DNA of 64,000 nucleotides, from the NCBI GenBank assembly GCA_958298945.1, contig OY282610.1:32495667-32559666 (forward strand). Reading direction: 5' to 3'. The notes under the pieces are model-generated. The model was not told where the DNA came from. It was given only the letters and a program-made list of their open reading frames with translations, and searched no databases. The DNA comes from Atherix ibis. Lineage: Eukaryota > Arthropoda > Insecta > Diptera > Athericidae. The translations under genes were made by a program, and so were the position numbers. How positions within the stretch are numbered: position 1 is the stretch's first letter; every line of letters begins with the position of its first letter. This document shows positions 50,486 to 62,349 of the stretch, in pieces.

Positions 50486-51444
50486 TTTTGCCTAATTTCA
50501 GGAAGGAAATTAACTTCTGCATTAGTACTTTTACACATTCTGGCCATATTTTTTTCCAATCATGGTTCATTGTTGTTAATTTTAATTCCTTCCATGATTC
50601 ACTGATGTTGTCAATAGCATCCTTGAAGTTATAGTTGTTCCAAAATGTTTTAATTAAAGATTTACCATCGATTTTCCTTATAAATTGTCGGAAAGTTCGG
50701 CGTAGGTAATATGCCTTAAAAGTGGATATTGCACCCTGATCCATTGGTTGGATCAGAGCTGTTGTATTTTTCGGAAGTTACTCAATCATGAACTATTCAG
50801 ATTGTAGTTCGGATAAATTAGTAGGATGCCCTAGTGCATTATCCAAAATTAGCAAAGCCTTGTTGCTTAAGTTATTGTCTCGCAAATATTCTTTCACTTC
50901 TGTACTAAAGTGATTTTTGAACTAATCCTCTAAAGTAGCTTTAGTCATCGAAGCTTTCTTATTGGATCTCCATATGACGGGTAATTGATGTTTATTTAGT
51001 CCTTTAAGAGGCCTTGGATTTTCCGACAAATATATTTAAAGTGGTTTTAGCTTTAAATCACCCGTGGCATTTGCACCAAATAGCAAAGTTAATCGTTCTT
51101 TAGACACCTTATAACTAGGCGCAGATTTTTCGGTTTTTGAAATGTACGTGCGATCAGGCATTCGCTTCCAATAAAGCCCTGTTTTGTCTACATTAAACAC
51201 TTGTTCAGGTTTATAACCTCTTTCAATAATTGCCTTTAAAATGTTGGGATATTCTCTAGATGCGGTCTCATCGGCGCTAGCTGCTTCACCTTTCATTTTC
51301 AAATTATGCTAATTAAATCTATTTTTAATTTTTCAAACCATACGCGGCTTCCTTGGAATGTGATATCTTCAGCAGATTCTTCGGTATCGAACAATTTTTT
51401 TTTTTTGCCGTTATAGCGAAACATTTTAGGCCGTAAATCGAAAA

Positions 51445-53860
51445 CGTGCCTTAATTGAAGTGGGCGAGGTATAGGTGTATTACAAATAAGTATTTTGATA
51501 ACAGTTGATAAATTTAAACATGTTTAATAAGAGTTATTTGTATCATCTGTTCATTGCGATTTTTTAAGAGACTTTGGAATTATTTTTAGAAAATCAGAAG
51601 AAAAAAATTAAATAAGTTGTTATACCTGATATGATATAAAGGGCTTAAAAATCAATAAGTAACTATAAAGTGGCCATTGTATCTATGAAAAGTGACGAAG
51701 AGTATGTATTTTACTCTGAAAAGGTGTTATTGGCCCGTATTCCTCTGAAAATGAAGAAGAAGAGAACGTTACCATAAATTTTGAGTGCTATGGTCGTAAG
51801 ATAATCTCCTTTTTTTTAGACTGAACTTGAAGATTTTTTTTCGATATTTGGTCATGTCAGTTGGGCTCTACTAAGGTGGGGCGATTAAAATTTTCTATTT
51901 AAAAAACTATGTATAAATTGTATTTATCCAGAAATTTTTGAAATTTACAAGCTTTCAAAAACTAATATACAAGAAGTTATAGCCTAACTATAGCTCCACA
52001 GGGGCGGAGATGTCATGAAAAATTACCTCAAAAAAACAAAATTGACAACAAAATTATTGTATTTTGCAATGAATTAAGATAACTTATTATTTCTTACCTA
52101 GAACAATTTAAATTTTAAAGTAATTTGTTTCCAAGACTATGGTTTAAGTCCTATGATTTATTCATTAGTAATTTCTAAAGTAGCTAATAATAAATATTAA
52201 ATAATAATTCATAAAAAGCCATCATATTCTTAATAATGGAGTAGTTTATATCTCTAAATTATAATCGAATAAGAAAATCTCTTATTTTGCATGATAACCT
52301 TTATAATTTCGAACCAATAGTATTTATTTTCTATTCTATCTTTATTACTACGAGTATATTTATTGAGGTAAAAATAAATTATTAAAATAAAAAGGGTATA
52401 AGAAAATCTAATTTAAAATATACAAAACCATATTAATATAGCCTTATAATAATTGAAATATTAACCGATCAATTAATTAAAATAATTTAAGATAGAAAAT
52501 GTCCTCTTTAGAAGTTTATAGAAATCAATAGTAGAAAAATAAAGGGAAAAAATGAATAGGAATGGTCGAAAATCAAAGCAAAATTCCAAATACGCTCGAC
52601 TAATCAAATTGAAAAATTCTTAAATTTAATTGAAACATTTTAATTTGATTTAATGCACGTACAATCAGATTCAGATCTGGCTTCTTATTAGCGTACTCGT
52701 AAACAAAGTTTTCTACAATACAAATCATAAAGGCAACAAATTATATCCTTCGTACTTATCATTTACGCAGGGATTAACAATTATGTATAGTCCTTCGTTA
52801 GTTTATATTGGAACCGTTTTAACAATCAAAGCCATCGAATCCATCGAAGCATATTAAAGGAAAAGAATTCACAGTCAAATTAGAAAATTCGAAATTTTTT
52901 ATATTAAACATTTTGTAAATTTTCCAATTGTAAAATTTATTTTGACCCAGTTTACTAAATACACGATCAAAAATTAAAATTCTACACTACATCTTTGAGT
53001 AAAAAAACAAAAACAAAAACAAAAAAACGATGTACAAATAGAGCCAACGATTAAACATTAAGGATCAACCGTCGTTCAAATATAAAGGACGACAGTAGTA
53101 GTGGATATAAAAGAAGAATATAAAAATAAAGAAAACCAGCAAGGACTACAAATACTCGTACTTGTACTTATAAGAAATCATTTGTTTTCCTTTTATATTT
53201 TACCAACGAAATAAAATAGAACGTGTCGAATAGTGAATCGTCCTTAGGCAGTTGAGATAGGAAGACAACTTCCGAAACCCTCATACCAATTTCGATTGGA
53301 TTTGTTTGTGTATGAATCGATATAATCTGAATATTGGTGTACTTTTGGGGACAAAGTATTAAAAGTACTCTGGCCGCTGATATAGGATTCAAAAGTGATT
53401 ACATTAATCAAACTCCCAAACTTAAAAACTGCGCAACTTTCCAGTAGAACGTGACATGAAAAAATTGAATTCCCAGTTTTAAAGTATTTTCCATGTTTGA
53501 AGTGTATTTTTATTTTCTACTAAAAAATCACCATTTTCTTTTTGTCTTATTTTTTCTTTATTTTCTTTTCATCTACTTTTTTCCATAGCATCCAATACCA
53601 ACCATATTCTACTGTCACTCAATCCTGTATATATTACGCATATTTTAAAATGCAAGTCAAATTATTTAATGTATATTAAAAATTTGATAAATTAAAATTG
53701 TAAGGCACAAATTTCATAGAAATTTTTATGAGGAATTCAAATGTTTTTTTAATAAAAACTCTTATTCATTTGTTTAAAAAAAATCTTTTTAAATAATTTT
53801 CGATTTTTAAATTTTTCATATAAAAATATATGAAAATAACGAAAAAAGTGACTATTCAAT
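51445..53860. other. AT-rich stretch, nothing recognised
   Basis: About 2.4 kb of AT-rich non-coding sequence without identifiable elements. Confidence 0.5.
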
Positions 53861-53867
53861 AATTCTT

Positions 53868-54640
53868 TTGAAAATTTTCAAATTTCACTTTCTACCTTCA
53901 CTCAAAATTTTACCCAAAATTCCACTCAATATTCTACTAGAAATTTCAAAACTGCACGCAACATTTTTATATGTCACTCAAAATTCCACTCGAAATTTCA
54001 GTTCAAATTTAACTCAAATTTTTAATAATATTTTGCTAAAACATTACAAATTCTACTTGAAATTCTTCAAATCCATCCCCAAATTTCTAAATTGCACTGA
54101 AAGATTCACTCAAAATTTCTAAACTATGCTAAAATTTCAAAATTTTATTTAAACTACAATTAAAATTCCACTTAAATTTTCATACAAAATGTTGCTCAAA
54201 AATTCCAAAATCTACTTCAAAACTGTCATGAAAATACCCCAAAATCTTCTTAATTCCACTTCAATTTTTACTCATAAAAGTTTATTTAAAATTCTACTCC
54301 AAATTTCATCGGAAAATCTAATCAAAATTCTACACGAAATTCTACACAAAATTGCACTTAAAATTCCACTCAAATTTTCATACAAAATGTTGCTCAAAAA
54401 TTCCGAAATCTACTCGAAATTGTACTCAAAAATTCCAAATTCCACACAAAATTTCACCAAAAGTTCCACTCCAAAATCGGCCTGATTCTCATTCAAATTT
54501 CTCTCAAAAATCAAAATTTCACTTAAAGCTTTCAAATTCTACTCCAATTGCAAATCCAAACTCTACTCAGAATTCAACTCAAAATTCCACTGAAACATTC
54601 AAACTTTCGCTCAAAACTTCACATAAAGCTTTCAGTCGAC
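53868..54640. repeat. Degenerate 11-12 bp minisatellite (AAAATTCCACTC)
   Basis: The phrase CAAAATTCCACT and variants (AAATTCTACTC, AAAATTTCACTC, AAATTCCACTT) recur along about 770 bp at roughly 11-12 base spacing with much drift. Where the 12-base period holds, the plus strand reads as NSTQ tetrapeptides (NSTQNSTQNSTET). The long plus-strand frames here are by-products of the repeat. Confidence 0.85.
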
Positions 54641-54649
54641 TACAAAAAA

Positions 54650-56885
54650 CATGAATAACGATTCCAACCTATACATAAGGGCCTGTATTTACTCTCGCAG
54701 AGATACGGAATTTTTTTGTAGAGGAATTTATTATTATCCTTAAAACGGTAACATTGGCAATCTAGCAAACAGAACTTTTATCGTTTCGTTAATGCAAATT
54801 ATCTATTGTATTAGAAATACTGGAGAACTTCCTACCTTAGCATAGAAGGTTTAGTTAATCTGTTTTGTTTCCATGAATTTGATAGACGATTCACTTTGAA
54901 ATGGTCAAATTATATACATTCAGCGAAATCGAAGGATATCACAATCGAAACAAAACTTATAAATCTTCTTATTGAGGATTAAAACTTTGTCATTGCACCG
55001 AATTGGAATGCCAATTGAATCAATAGCAGACGAGCATTTGTTTTTAATTTTATCGCAACTAAAAGCCTCTATCAAAATGAGTATAACATTAGTGGAAATT
55101 AAGATTCTGTTTCTGGTAGATTCACGATTAGATGAGATTCGACGAACGGCTCAACCGGAAGGGAATAATCAAAACAAATTATTCGTCGAAATGTTATGTT
55201 AGAGAAAACGGAAACTACATAACTTGTTGTAGGTGGCATCGCTGATGGAATTTTGTTAAAATTTTGTCATATTTTTTTTTTTTTTTTTATTGAATGCAAA
55301 ATCAATCCGGATTATTTTGGGAAATTATTCTATAGTAATTATATTAAATGTTTTAAAAGAATCCCGAGCATAAAATTTCAAACAATGTTATTGCAAAAGA
55401 TAATATTTACTCGAGAATAAATTGAAGAGATTCAAAGGAGAATGGAAAAATTTCAGCGAAACATTCTTCGGGATTGGCGAGACTCTCGTTAAACATTCAG
55501 AGCAGAAATATCAGCATGGATTAAAATCTTAAATACTTTCTGCTCTTGGTATTATGTCATTATGTTAACTTTTCGAAACGTCAGCTCTACATACATTTGC
55601 ATTTGTAATTAAATTATATCTTAAGTTTTAATTTGTCATTCCGTTCATTACAAGCCATTACAGCATCGGTGCTATATACTCGTAGTTTCGGGCCTGTTTG
55701 CTCTAAACTCTAATCCAAATATGAGTGGCATTTCTCATTGGCATTAAACGATTCTAGACTTTTAATTACAGAATCTTGTAAATTATGTTATAACCAATCG
55801 TCTCAGATTCCTGTCTCCAATTTTCCATTTTTGCGGTTCCACAGAAGTTTCAAAAGCAAATTTTATAATATACACGTCACCTCCTTCCTTTTACCAACTA
55901 TAATTTTAAATATTTTCTATAAAATTTATTAATTTCGATAGAATATTTATTGATGATTTTATTTTTGATTATAGCTTATTAAAATTGTGGTGCATATTTT
56001 AATCAGATCCATTAGATTTACATAATTTTAATTGAAAATGGTATAAACAATTTTATTATTAATTTAATTTATTTTTCGTTATTAATCATTAAATTTAATC
56101 CAATTCTAATTATCCTTATTTGGAATGTATTAAAAAGAGATTTGCTTATTTTATGGACTACATTATTACTTTCTTTTTTTAATAATATTTTTTTTGTTCA
56201 TTTTTTAATAGGATTTTATTTATTATTTAATGAATTCCTTAATCAAATATTTTAACATAAAATTCATCAACAGTTTAAGTAATATGTTCACAAACTCTAG
56301 GAAAAAATTAACTCATTTACCGAGAAATTCAAATAAATCTTTAAATAATGAAAAGGAATGCATAAAGAATAGTATGCTCCAAAAAATAATAATCCACCCT
56401 ATTTAAAGAAAATTTACAATTCGCAATGATTAATCCTATTTAAGACTATTATATTATGCTGTGGGGCAAACGGGATTGTCGAAAATACGCCAACAACCAA
56501 TCACCCCTCTTCGTAAAATTTCTTGTTTAAATGAGAGACGAAAAGCCTAATCTCTTTTTGTAAAATTATTAAAATTAATAATCAAAACTTTTCCATAAAA
56601 GATAAATTAGAATTTAGTGTATTTTTGTTTAGTTTTTTTTATTTTATTTAATTAAGCATATTGAGTATAGGAAGTGGGAACTTTTACGGAGCATATTGAA
56701 TAGAGGAATACACGAGCACTGTTAGTATTTAGTTAAATTACAGGTGATTATTTTGCTGCTTGCTTTTTATATATTTATTTTTGATAGAATATGCATAATA
56801 CGGGATGTATGTTAAAGTCAAAACTGCTCAGTTAGCATTGCCATTTTATCATAGAAAGGACTTATACCCGAATAATGCTTATAAA
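54650..56885. other. AT-rich stretch, nothing recognised
   Basis: AT-rich DNA. The open frame 54972-55202 has no recognised motif and no homologue in the window. Confidence 0.45.
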
Positions 56886-56894
56886 TTATTCAAA

Positions 56895-57855
56895 TTTACT
56901 ATCAAAATTTGTGCTCTATGAAAAATGTGTTTGACGCACTTGGACCATTTTATGTGAGCAAGCAATTCAAAGCCATAGGGACAAAATTTCGCAACAATTT
57001 TACGCTATTGGATATCAAACCACCAACCCGTCTGCGTAAAGTGCGTACAGAGGAAAATATTGCTACCGTAGGGTCCAGTGTTGGTGAAGACCGCGATTTG
57101 TTCGGCTGTTGTTGTTCCCAGCAAATGGGACTGTGTTACTCGACTATGTGTGGAAGATTTTATGCAAGAAAAATCATATAAAATACAGCTCGTGCAAGAA
57201 CTGAACCCGAACGACTTGCCAAAGCGTCGAATTTTCGGTGAGTAGTCCTTAGTATTCTAACTATCCGAACTTGAGGAAAATCGGGTTTTTTACCAAAAAA
57301 TTGCGTGAATGGGTGTGTAAATATACAAAATTATTGCATTTAGTATGAGAAACAATCACAGGGAAAACAAGAACTGCCGTTGCACGCTTTTTGGTGCGGT
57401 TAATGGGCCGGTATTTCTTTAAGGATGACGCTAGCCGCAAAGTTACTATCAATTATACCCGCTATGGCTCGATGATTTCGAACTTTTTTTTACCAAAAAT
57501 GCAAGAACTTCATCTGGTCGACATATGGTTTCAACAAGATGGTTCTACATGCCATACAGCACATGAAACAATGCACATATTGAAAAATGAGTGTTCAGTG
57601 AGCAATTTATCTCGCGTTTCGGACCGGTGGGTTTTCCGCTTAGATCGTACGATTTGACGCTTCTAGACTTTTTTTAATGGGGCTACGAGAAGTCACTTGT
57701 ATATGCCTATAAACCAGTATCAATTCTAGCCTTCAAAGCCAATATTATACGTGTTATTAGCGAGATACCAGCCGGAATACTCGAAAAAGTGGTTCAAAAT
57801 TGGACCTCTCGCATGGACCAATTAGAATGTTGTCGTGGCCAATATTAATATGAAA
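56895..57855 (+). mobile_element. Rosa-type (DD41D) transposon, fullest copy
   Basis: The N-terminal part reads LRKVRTEENIATVGSSVGED and SQQMGLCYSTM (DNA-binding region), then KIQLVQELNPNDLPKRRIF. After a gap comes RYFFKDDASRKVTINYTRYG, the second Asp in DIWFQQDGSTCHTAHETM and, after one frameshift, PLRSYDLTLLDFF with the third Asp about 41 residues later. GYEKSLVYAYKPVSI and VVQNWTSRMDQLECCRGQY form the C-terminus. The 41-residue spacing is the signature of the rosa family. The first-Asp region is corrupt; several frameshifts. Confidence 0.8.
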
Positions 57856-57859
57856 TAAT

Positions 57860-58205
57860 TAATAAATAAATTTACATATTAAAAATCTATTTAATATTTA
57901 ATAAGTAAATGGCAATCATCGATTTATTGATTCAAATAATAATTTTATACACTTTTCTAACTGTTCTACCACTATTTAGAAATTTTAAAACTAAACACTT
58001 AAAAATCACTCGTTAAAACAAATTCAGCAACTTTCAGTCTTACAGAAAAAAAAAATTATTAAAAAATAATATGATAAATTACTCTAACTAAAAAATTTAT
58101 GATAAGATTAAATTTAGGATAAATATTAAAACGAAACAGATTCATAAAAACAGATATTATAAATATCTTAAATCGGGAAAAGCAGAAGAGTAAAACTTGT
58201 TTAAT
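57860..58205. other. AT-rich spacer
   Basis: Nothing recognised between the rosa copy and the satellite. Confidence 0.45.
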
Positions 58206-58209
58206 CAAA

Positions 58210-59510
58210 GTTTTCATTCGTAAAAGTTTGCGGTAAAAGATTTTGTAAACATTTTCGGTAAACATTTTTGGTTATGAATTTTCGTTAATTGTTGGTAGGT
58301 TTTGGTTATAAATTTTGGTAGTTTTCGGTAAAAATTACCGTTATAAATTTTCGGTAAAAAATTTCGGACAACATTTGTGATAAAAATTTTCGGACAAAAT
58401 TTTTGATAAAAACTTTCGGTAAATATGTAAAAATTTTTGGGAAAATTTCGTAGAATTTTTGGGAAAACTTTTTGGTAAAATTTCTCGTTAAAAGTTTTCG
58501 TTAAAAATTTTTGGTCAAAATTTTCGACACAAATTCTTGATAAATATTTTCGGTAAAAATTTTCGGTAAAAATTTTCTGTAAAAATGTTCGGTGAAAATG
58601 TTCGGTAAAAGTGTTTGGTAAAAATTTTTGGTACAACTTTTTGGTAAAAATGTTTGGTAAAACTTTTTGGTAAAAATTTTTAGTAAAAATTTTCGGTAAA
58701 CATTTTCGGTAAACAATTTTGGATATAAATTTTCGGTAATTTTCGATTAAAAATTTTTAGTAAAAATGTTCGGTAAAAATGTTCGATAACAATTTTTGGT
58801 AAAAATGTTCAGTACAAATATTCAGTAAAAATGTACGGTAAAAATTTCCGGTATAAATTTTCGGTATAAATTTTCGGTAAAAATTTTCGGTATAAATTTT
58901 CGGTAAAAATGCTCGGTAAAAATGTACAGTGAAAATTTTCGTTAACAATTTGATGTTAAAATTTTCGGTAAACATTTTCTGCAAAAATGTTCGGTGAAAT
59001 TGTTCGGTAAAAATATTCGGTAGAAATGTTCGGTAAAAATTGTTGGTAAAATGTTTCGTTAAAAATTTTCAGTAATAATTTTCGGTAAACATTTTTGTTA
59101 AAACTTTTTGGTAAAATTTTTCGGTAAAAATTTTCGGTAGTTTTCGGTTAAAAATTTTCATTTAAAATTTTCGTTAAAAATTTTCTGTAAAAAATTTCGG
59201 TAAAAATTATGATAAAAATTTTGGCTAAAATTTTGGTAAAAATTTTCGGTAAAAATTGTTGGTAAGACTTTTTGGTAAAATTTTTCGTTAAAAATTTTCG
59301 GTAAAAATTGTCATTCGCTAAAAATTTTCGGTTATAATTTTCTGTAAAAATTTTCGGTAAAAATATTCGGTAAAAATGTTCGGTAAAAATGTTCGGTAAA
59401 AGTGTTCGGTAAAAATTTTTGCTTCAGTGAAAAAGTTCAGTGAAAATTATCGTTACAAGTTTAATGTTAAAATTTTCGGTAAAATATTTTGGCTAACATG
59501 TACAGTGTTA
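58210..59510. repeat. 13-bp satellite (CGGTAAAAATTTT), about 1.3 kb
   Basis: The unit CGGTAAAAATTTT (variants CGGTAAAAATGTT, TGGTAAAACTTTT, CGGTATAAATTTT) repeats about 90-100 times. Indels break the phase from place to place. The minus strand gives overlapping open frames with a 13-residue period (KFLPKIFTENFYR) because three 13-bp units make 39 bases. These frames are products of the period, not genes. Confidence 0.93.
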
Positions 59511-59514
59511 GTGC

Positions 59515-61690
59515 AAATTTAATTTTTTAGTATGTATCCAAAATTTTTGTAGGCAATTGTACCTTTTAATGAGTGTTCCGTCGTCAACAGACGTTCTCGT
59601 ATATGGAAAAATTTATAATAAAATCCTTCTCTCATTTAAATCTTAATTTCTGAAGAAAAAGCTATTTGTTATTTTTAAGCCATTGTTTATTATATGTTTA
59701 CAAGTTTGCATAAAATATTTACTTTCCACTTTATACAGTTGTAAGGACTTTACACAATTGTACTAATTTTAGAAGTATTTCTAAAACGAATTATTTATTT
59801 TTTGCAGAAATGCTTCTGGATACTTTATATTGGTTTATATTTGGCCAGTTAAGCGTAAGATTTTATATCGAAAAATTCATAATAATATTTGGTAATAATA
59901 ATACACAAGCTAAAGTAACAATATTCCTTTTAATATTTGTTAGTCTCAAGAAATTCTGTCCATTTAAGATGCCCCATAACTATTTGCGACTTATTCCATA
60001 TTCCATGAGCAAATATTGTGACTGTGGCGGATAAAGCTCTACTGAAAATATTATTCATATCCCTTTCATCGTAATTAAGTTTATTACACCTTCTTGAATA
60101 AATTTTGGCAAACCAAATAACAAAAGTTTTTAATAAAACTAATTTTATCTTGGGCTCGTACGTAGTTATTTCCACCCAGGCAACTGTCTATTTATTTTCG
60201 ACTACGTTATATAGTCTTCCTTATGAAAATTGAGGGAGAAAAACTTTTATCACAAAATATCTACTCTTAAGGCTGATATAAAATAGGTCCCTAGCTTTAA
60301 ATATAAACGGCTACTGTACTGTATGCGTTTGTATGTGTATTTTTATATGTGACCGTTGTTTGGTGTTGTTTTGCGTAAGTGCGATTGTATCTTCTTTAGT
60401 ACAAATACTATATAGTAAAGAAAATTTATAGTCTATAGTCTATTCGAACTGATAAACAAGAAAATGGGATAAAGTTTTAAAGTTTTCCGAGAAATATTTT
60501 GGTCAAGAATACTCGTACAATTGAATTGTCGACTATCATTGTTCGTGTATTGTCAATGGTTGCCATAATTCTAATATAATATTCTCACTTTATTTTCGTA
60601 TGAAATTTTCATGCAAATCTTTATGTCCTTTTATTATTAACAATTTTCTTTTATATTTCGTATCATGATTGTCCTTCCTCTTTTCAAAAATACGACTGAC
60701 TATACATACTTTCAACTTTATCCCATTTTATATTACTTTCATTTCAATTGAAATAAATAATTACGTATTGTTTTATTTTTATTCCATTATATTTGATGGT
60801 ATACATTGTATTCATAAAAATAGAATTTATATAAAATATTGCGGAATTTTTTTTATGTTGTGCAAAATTTAACAATTTATTTGCATAAATTCCATTTTAT
60901 ATGGATGCTAAAAGCCAATGGTCAATATGGTCTTTTAGATATTATTAAAAATTACAATTTACAAGTGGACCTACCATATTTTTGCCATATCTTAAGGGAA
61001 TATTTTTTTAATTAAATTTTATTATTTTACCAAATATTTGAGGAGGATTTTCGGTATGCACAAAATTTTCGAATATACTATAATAGTTTGGTTTTTGGTG
61101 CTAAAATTATAAACTATTTTCTGTTACAAATTTGATTTACAGCTTGAAAATTATTCATTTTTAAACTATCAATAATAAAAGCTGAAAAAAATATCTTGTT
61201 TGGTGTTAAGTATGTACTTCAATTCAATAGAATAAAATTACCTCTTTTAACGATATATGTCATTATTGGAAATGCCTCGTAGAACTTGAAAAATACAAAT
61301 TAAAAGTAAAAAGGATTTCCTGTTGTAAAACATCATCTCAAGTTGAATTGTGGAGTCAAGTTTGGAAATTCAATCAGCACAGACGTATTTTTGGGGAAAA
61401 TCTGATATATTTTTAAATGAATTGATGAATTTTGAAAAATTTTATTCAGTGAAAGTGTGTCATTTAAAACTAAAGTAATAAAAGTGAAGTAAAAACAGAG
61501 TAATCCAACTGAAGGAAAGAGAAGTAAAAGCGGTATTCTGTTTGTATATGTTAGATACAATAAAAAAGTGGGGAAAAAACTAAGTGAAAAACAAATTGTG
61601 ATAAGACATTTGCCAGCAAAAGTAAAATGAAAAAAATATAATAAAACTAAACTCGTACATACGCCCTCATTTGGCAATGTCAGCGCCTAC
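59515..61690. other. AT-rich stretch, nothing recognised
   Basis: AT-rich spacer; no gene or element identified. Confidence 0.45.
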
Positions 61691-61714
61691 TGATACGGAC
61701 ACTAAATCCGTCAA

Positions 61715-62335
61715 CAGTTTTGTCAGGCTGCGAAAAAATTAACCCGAAATGGCCTGTTGGTGAAATCCAGAGCGAGCTGGAAATACTCGAATTTAAAGTT
61801 CGAAGTATTTTTAAGATAAAGAAAAAGGTGACCGACAACAGAACTCTGCCTTTCTTTTTTATTGAGATGGAGCCTACTTCGAAAAATAAAGATATTTTTA
61901 GAGTAGGATCGCGGTTTTATACTAAAATCATAGTAGAATTACCATATGCCATAAGAATATCGCCCAGGGCTATTGTTGCCAGGCTTATGGGCACACTAAG
62001 GACTATTGCATGCATCAGCCCAAGTACGTTAAATGTGCTGGAGAACATTTAATGTAAACCTGCTTTTGACTATGATCAACTCCAGCAAAATGTGCACTCC
62101 GTAGAGGTAATCACCCCGCGAACTACAAGGGGTGCACTATCTATAAATAGCTGCAAAACAAGGTGTACCAGCGTGTAGGAAAATCTAGGCCAGGTGCTTA
62201 ACAGCCCTCTCCAATAGTCATCCAAGGAATATCTTATGCGGCATCACAGAGGCCTCACTGACAACAACTGAAAATTCTCAACCTCAACAACAGTACCAAC
62301 AATGCCAACAAGAGCACCAGCAACAACAGTTATAG
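61715..62335 (+). mobile_element. Jockey-like Gag (ORF1) fragment
   Basis: The frame 61720-62052 reads WPVGEIQSELEILEFKVRSI, then LPFFFIEMEPTSKNKDIFRV, the pre-zinc-knuckle (PRE_C2HC) domain of jockey/TART-type Gag proteins. A frameshift near 61970 hides the first CCHC knuckle, CQAYGHTKDYCMHQPKYVKC, which is intact in another frame. A Gln-rich stretch encoded by CAACAA triplets follows at about 62285-62325. The fragment has no RT and is broken. It abuts the 3' end of the next, oppositely oriented element. Confidence 0.78.
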
Positions 62336-62349
62336 TTTATTATTTAACG

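Larger units (their letters stand above)
48824..51302 (-). pseudogene. Broken Tigger/pogo (DDE_1) transposase
   Basis: The clean frame 51302-51036 contains the first catalytic Asp in EQVFNVDKTGLYWKRMP and SAPSYKVSKERLTLLFGANA. Further on, across stops, ALLILDNALGHP (about 50865-50838) holds the second Asp and IQPMDQGAISTFKAYYLRRT (about 50755) the third. Then comes the mariner insertion, followed by EELIQLQAE, SKAFSYFEQGINILLENHPD and the terminal KNDDDSDLQVTISSSSLD. Stops at several points and the 1.24-kb insertion make it a pseudogene. Resembles TIGD1-type proteins; no sign of host domestication. Confidence 0.87.
48821..51440 (-). mobile_element. Tigger-like (pogo family) DNA transposon, split by a mariner
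   Basis: The minus strand carries a Tigger transposase gene interrupted at 49248-50485 by mariner family A copy 4. N-terminal part (51440-51310): FDTEESAEDITFQGSRVWFE. Core: GEAASADETASREYPNILKA onward. C-terminal part below 49247: LGFEGLNESDV, EPLSYEELIQLQAE and an Asp/Ser-rich tail. The helix-turn-helix N-terminus and both terminal repeats were not identified. Confidence 0.85.

Noticed and set aside
53868..54654. Plus-strand frames with NSTQ repeats as a Ser/Thr-rich protein
   Set aside because: Product of the 12-base minisatellite; frames overlap each other and break where the period slips.
58214..58984. Minus-strand frames rich in Phe, Tyr, Lys and Asn as genes
   Set aside because: They follow automatically from the 13-bp satellite and have no start or splice logic.
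59810..60034. Small open frame with CDCGG near its end
   Set aside because: AT-rich chance frame with no splice or homology support.
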